5,318 nt of DNA from an uncultured Pirellulales bacterium. Its GTDB lineage: Bacteria; Planctomycetota; Planctomycetia; Pirellulales; Lacipirellulaceae. The DNA lies in the NCBI GenBank assembly GCA_947258835.1, contig CAMYJY010000158.1:1-5318 (forward strand). Direction: 5' to 3'. Numbering within the stretch: position 1 is the stretch's first letter; the number at the start of each line of letters is the position of its first letter. The notes beneath the pieces were generated by a model, which was given only the letters and a program-made list of their open reading frames with translations, did no database searches and had not been told where the DNA came from. A program made the position numbers and the translations under genes. Positions 5,265-5,318 of the stretch are shown one piece after another.

Positions 5265-5294
5265 TGTGAGCTACCGCTAGGCTAGGCCTGGAAC
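5252..5294. repeat. Direct repeat GGCCTGGAAC, two copies
   Basis: GGCCTGGAAC occurs at 5252-5261 and again at 5285-5294, a period of 33 nt, about three helical turns. One copy abuts the -35 element of the candidate flp promoter and the other lies upstream of it, on the same face of the helix. This fits an activator or repressor site pair, though two 10-mers alone are weak evidence. Confidence 0.35.
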
Positions 5295-5318
5295 GACTGT
5301 CCGCAACCGCATGATTTC

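Larger units (their letters stand above)
5076..5318 (-). other. Upstream and leader region of the pilin gene
   Basis: No gene is visible between the pilin start and the right edge. The region holds the candidate promoter (5236-5264), its central palindrome, and a direct repeat of GGCCTGGAAC. A tiny + strand frame (5191-5280, 29 codons) has nothing to support it. A second weak - strand promoter-like pair, TTGCTC with GATATG after 17 nt, sits near 5185-5157, closer to the gene. Confidence 0.5.

Noticed and set aside
5191..5280. 29-codon + strand frame near the right edge
   Set aside because: It has no ribosome binding site and no motif, and it runs across the candidate pilin promoter, so chance is the simplest explanation.

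Overview
The window is bacterial chromosomal DNA with five protein genes that I can support. The best guess for the source is a planctomycete, probably of the Pirellulales type. This rests on four signs: an rsmH gene with no division or peptidoglycan genes beside it, a very small isolated Flp-type pilin gene, a small exported protein of a type I associate with planctomycetes, and a TPR lipoprotein. It is an inference from memory of families; no 16S or other phylogenetic marker is present.

Layout, left to right. On the + strand, an exported protein of unknown function (76-642) is followed after a 76-nt gap by a long TPR lipoprotein with a strong ribosome binding site (719-1909). They may form one transcript acting in the cell envelope. 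The TPR gene converges with rsmH on the - strand (16S rRNA m4C1402 methyltransferase), with only 13 nt between the two stop codons. rsmH has a recognisable sigma70-like promoter that overlaps an inverted repeat. Between rsmH and the divergent queA gene lies about 500 nt of non-coding DNA. It carries a 73-bp inverted pair of REP-like units (3015-3087), each matching the ATTCCC-N8-GGGAAT pattern known as dRS3 in Neisseria. queA (3321-4370, + strand) makes epoxyqueuosine in tRNA.

The right part (4371-5318) looks nearly empty but holds a - strand transcription unit: a possible promoter (5236-5264) with a 12-bp palindrome in its spacer, a leader of about 150 nt, a 53-codon Flp/type IVb prepilin gene (4914-5075), about 380 nt without an intact gene, and a textbook intrinsic terminator (4475-4534).

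The two RNA modification genes (rsmH, queA) are housekeeping. The outer genes (exported protein, TPR lipoprotein, pilin) point to the cell envelope and surface. I see no CRISPR array, tRNA, rRNA, complete insertion sequence or prophage. The points most worth following are the dRS3-like element, the overlooked pilin unit with its long 3' region, and the isolation of rsmH.
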